In this document: positions 6,284 through 6,669 of the stretch, one piece after another
How the letters are laid out: every line of letters begins with the position of its first letter
Numbering within the stretch: the first letter of the stretch is position 1
Source of the DNA: Clostridia bacterium
GTDB taxonomy: Bacteria > Bacillota > Clostridia > Christensenellales > CAG-314
Reading direction: 5' to 3'
DNA length: 6,669 nt
Assembly (NCBI GenBank): GCA_028710055.1
Contig: JAQUSX010000037.1
Location: forward strand, 1-6,669
Position numbers and translations under genes: made by a program
The notes under the pieces: model-generated
Database searches by the model: none
Told to the model about the DNA's origin: nothing
The model's input: the letters and a program-made list of their open reading frames with translations, nothing else

Positions 6284-6669
6284 ATGCATTTTTGCGAACT
6301 TTCAGTCGATACTAACGGGTCTTCTTATACTGTGGTAGAAAACGCTTTTATCACGCAGTTTATGCCCGATGCGCCCCCGCGCTATACAGAAGTCTATCTT
6401 TACGGACTTCTGCTTTGCTCGCGCCAAAACGACAATTCGCTGGAAAATATCTGCGCCGCGCTTAATCTCACACCTATTGACGTTAAGACCGCGTTTACAT
6501 ATTGGGAAGAACTGGGCTTGGTTTCGGTTATCGGCGCGGATGTGTTTAGAGTCGTATATATGCCCATAAAAACTTCCGTGAGTTTGCTCAAAAAAGTAAA
6601 ACCCGAAAAATATTTCGATTTTAATAAAAAAATTCAAAATGTTATCATAGACCGTATGATTTCCGTAAA
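6284..6669 (+). CDS. DnaD domain protein (replication initiation / primosome), N-terminal part, cut by window edge
   Basis: The open frame starts at ATG 6284 behind GAGG (6275-6278, 5 nt spacing) and stays open to the window end, giving 128 complete codons. Residues 17-82 match the DnaD/DnaB-type N-terminal winged-helix domain: VVENAFITQFMPDAPP (17-32), the conserved helix EVYLYGLLL (36-44), a helix-turn-helix-like stretch ENICAALNLTPIDVKTA (54-70), and the hallmark YWEELGLVSV (73-82). In Bacillus subtilis, DnaD helps load the replicative helicase at the origin and at stalled forks; its N-terminal domain oligomerises and its C-terminal domain binds DNA. The C-terminal domain would lie beyond the window. 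Whether this is the orthologue of dnaD or another DnaD-domain protein cannot be decided from this part, so no symbol is given. It is divergent from the coiled-coil gene. Confidence 0.85.
   Translation, partial: MHFCELSVDTNGSSYTVVENAFITQFMPDAPPRYTEVYLYGLLLCSRQNDNSLENICAALNLTPIDVKTAFTYWEELGLVSVIGADVFRVVYMPIKTSVSLLKKVKPEKYFDFNKKIQNVIIDRMISV

Noticed and set aside
6302..6637. Minus-strand open frame of 111 codons
   Set aside because: It is the antisense shadow of the DnaD-like gene, whose plus-strand product has clear family motifs and a good ribosome binding site.
1..6669. CRISPR array, tRNA, rRNA, insertion sequence or known defence system
   Set aside because: No regularly spaced repeats, no cloverleaf or conserved rRNA sequence, no transposase or terminal repeats, and no nuclease gene beside the coiled-coil protein were found.

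Overview
The window looks like a piece of a low-GC Gram-positive (Bacillota) chromosome, probably an uncultured member of the Clostridia. The reasons are a DnaD-type replication protein (a family typical of this phylum), a lipobox signal peptide, strong GGAGG-type ribosome binding sites, U-tract hairpin terminators, and very AT-rich intergenic DNA between moderately AT-rich genes. The class-level placement is inference. No tRNA, rRNA, CRISPR array, insertion sequence or phage gene was seen.

Layout from left to right. Bases 1-335 hold no convincing gene: only AT-rich DNA with small inverted repeats and a good leftward terminator (253-281). Next is a minus-strand gene (336-1820) for a secreted M1-family zinc metallopeptidase lipoprotein. 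It is divergent, across about 120 bp, from thpR (1941-2486, plus strand), a 2H-family RNA 2',3'-cyclic phosphodiesterase with its own plausible sigma-A promoter. thpR converges on a minus-strand pair across a bidirectional terminator (2587-2620). That pair, in transcription order, is a 1018-residue SMC/SbcC/Rad50-like coiled-coil protein (3060-6116) and a small GatB/YqeY-domain protein (2634-3056). They are separated by 3 nt, and the second gene's Shine-Dalgarno sequence lies inside the last codons of the first, so they form one transcriptional and probably translationally coupled unit. Across a 167-bp divergent intergenic region with two inverted repeats, a plus-strand DnaD-like gene starts at 6284 and runs off the right edge.

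The most unusual object is the coiled-coil protein. It has the overall head-coil-coil-head plan and a recognisable Walker B (VLDE). However, the Walker A lysine and its neighbours, the ABC signature and the switch histidine all appear to be replaced, and there is no CxxC zinc hook. It may be a degenerate or divergent Rad50/SMC-type ATPase. Its pairing with a YqeY-domain protein and its head-to-head position with a DnaD-like replication protein are worth a comparative look. The peptidase and thpR are ordinary members of known families.
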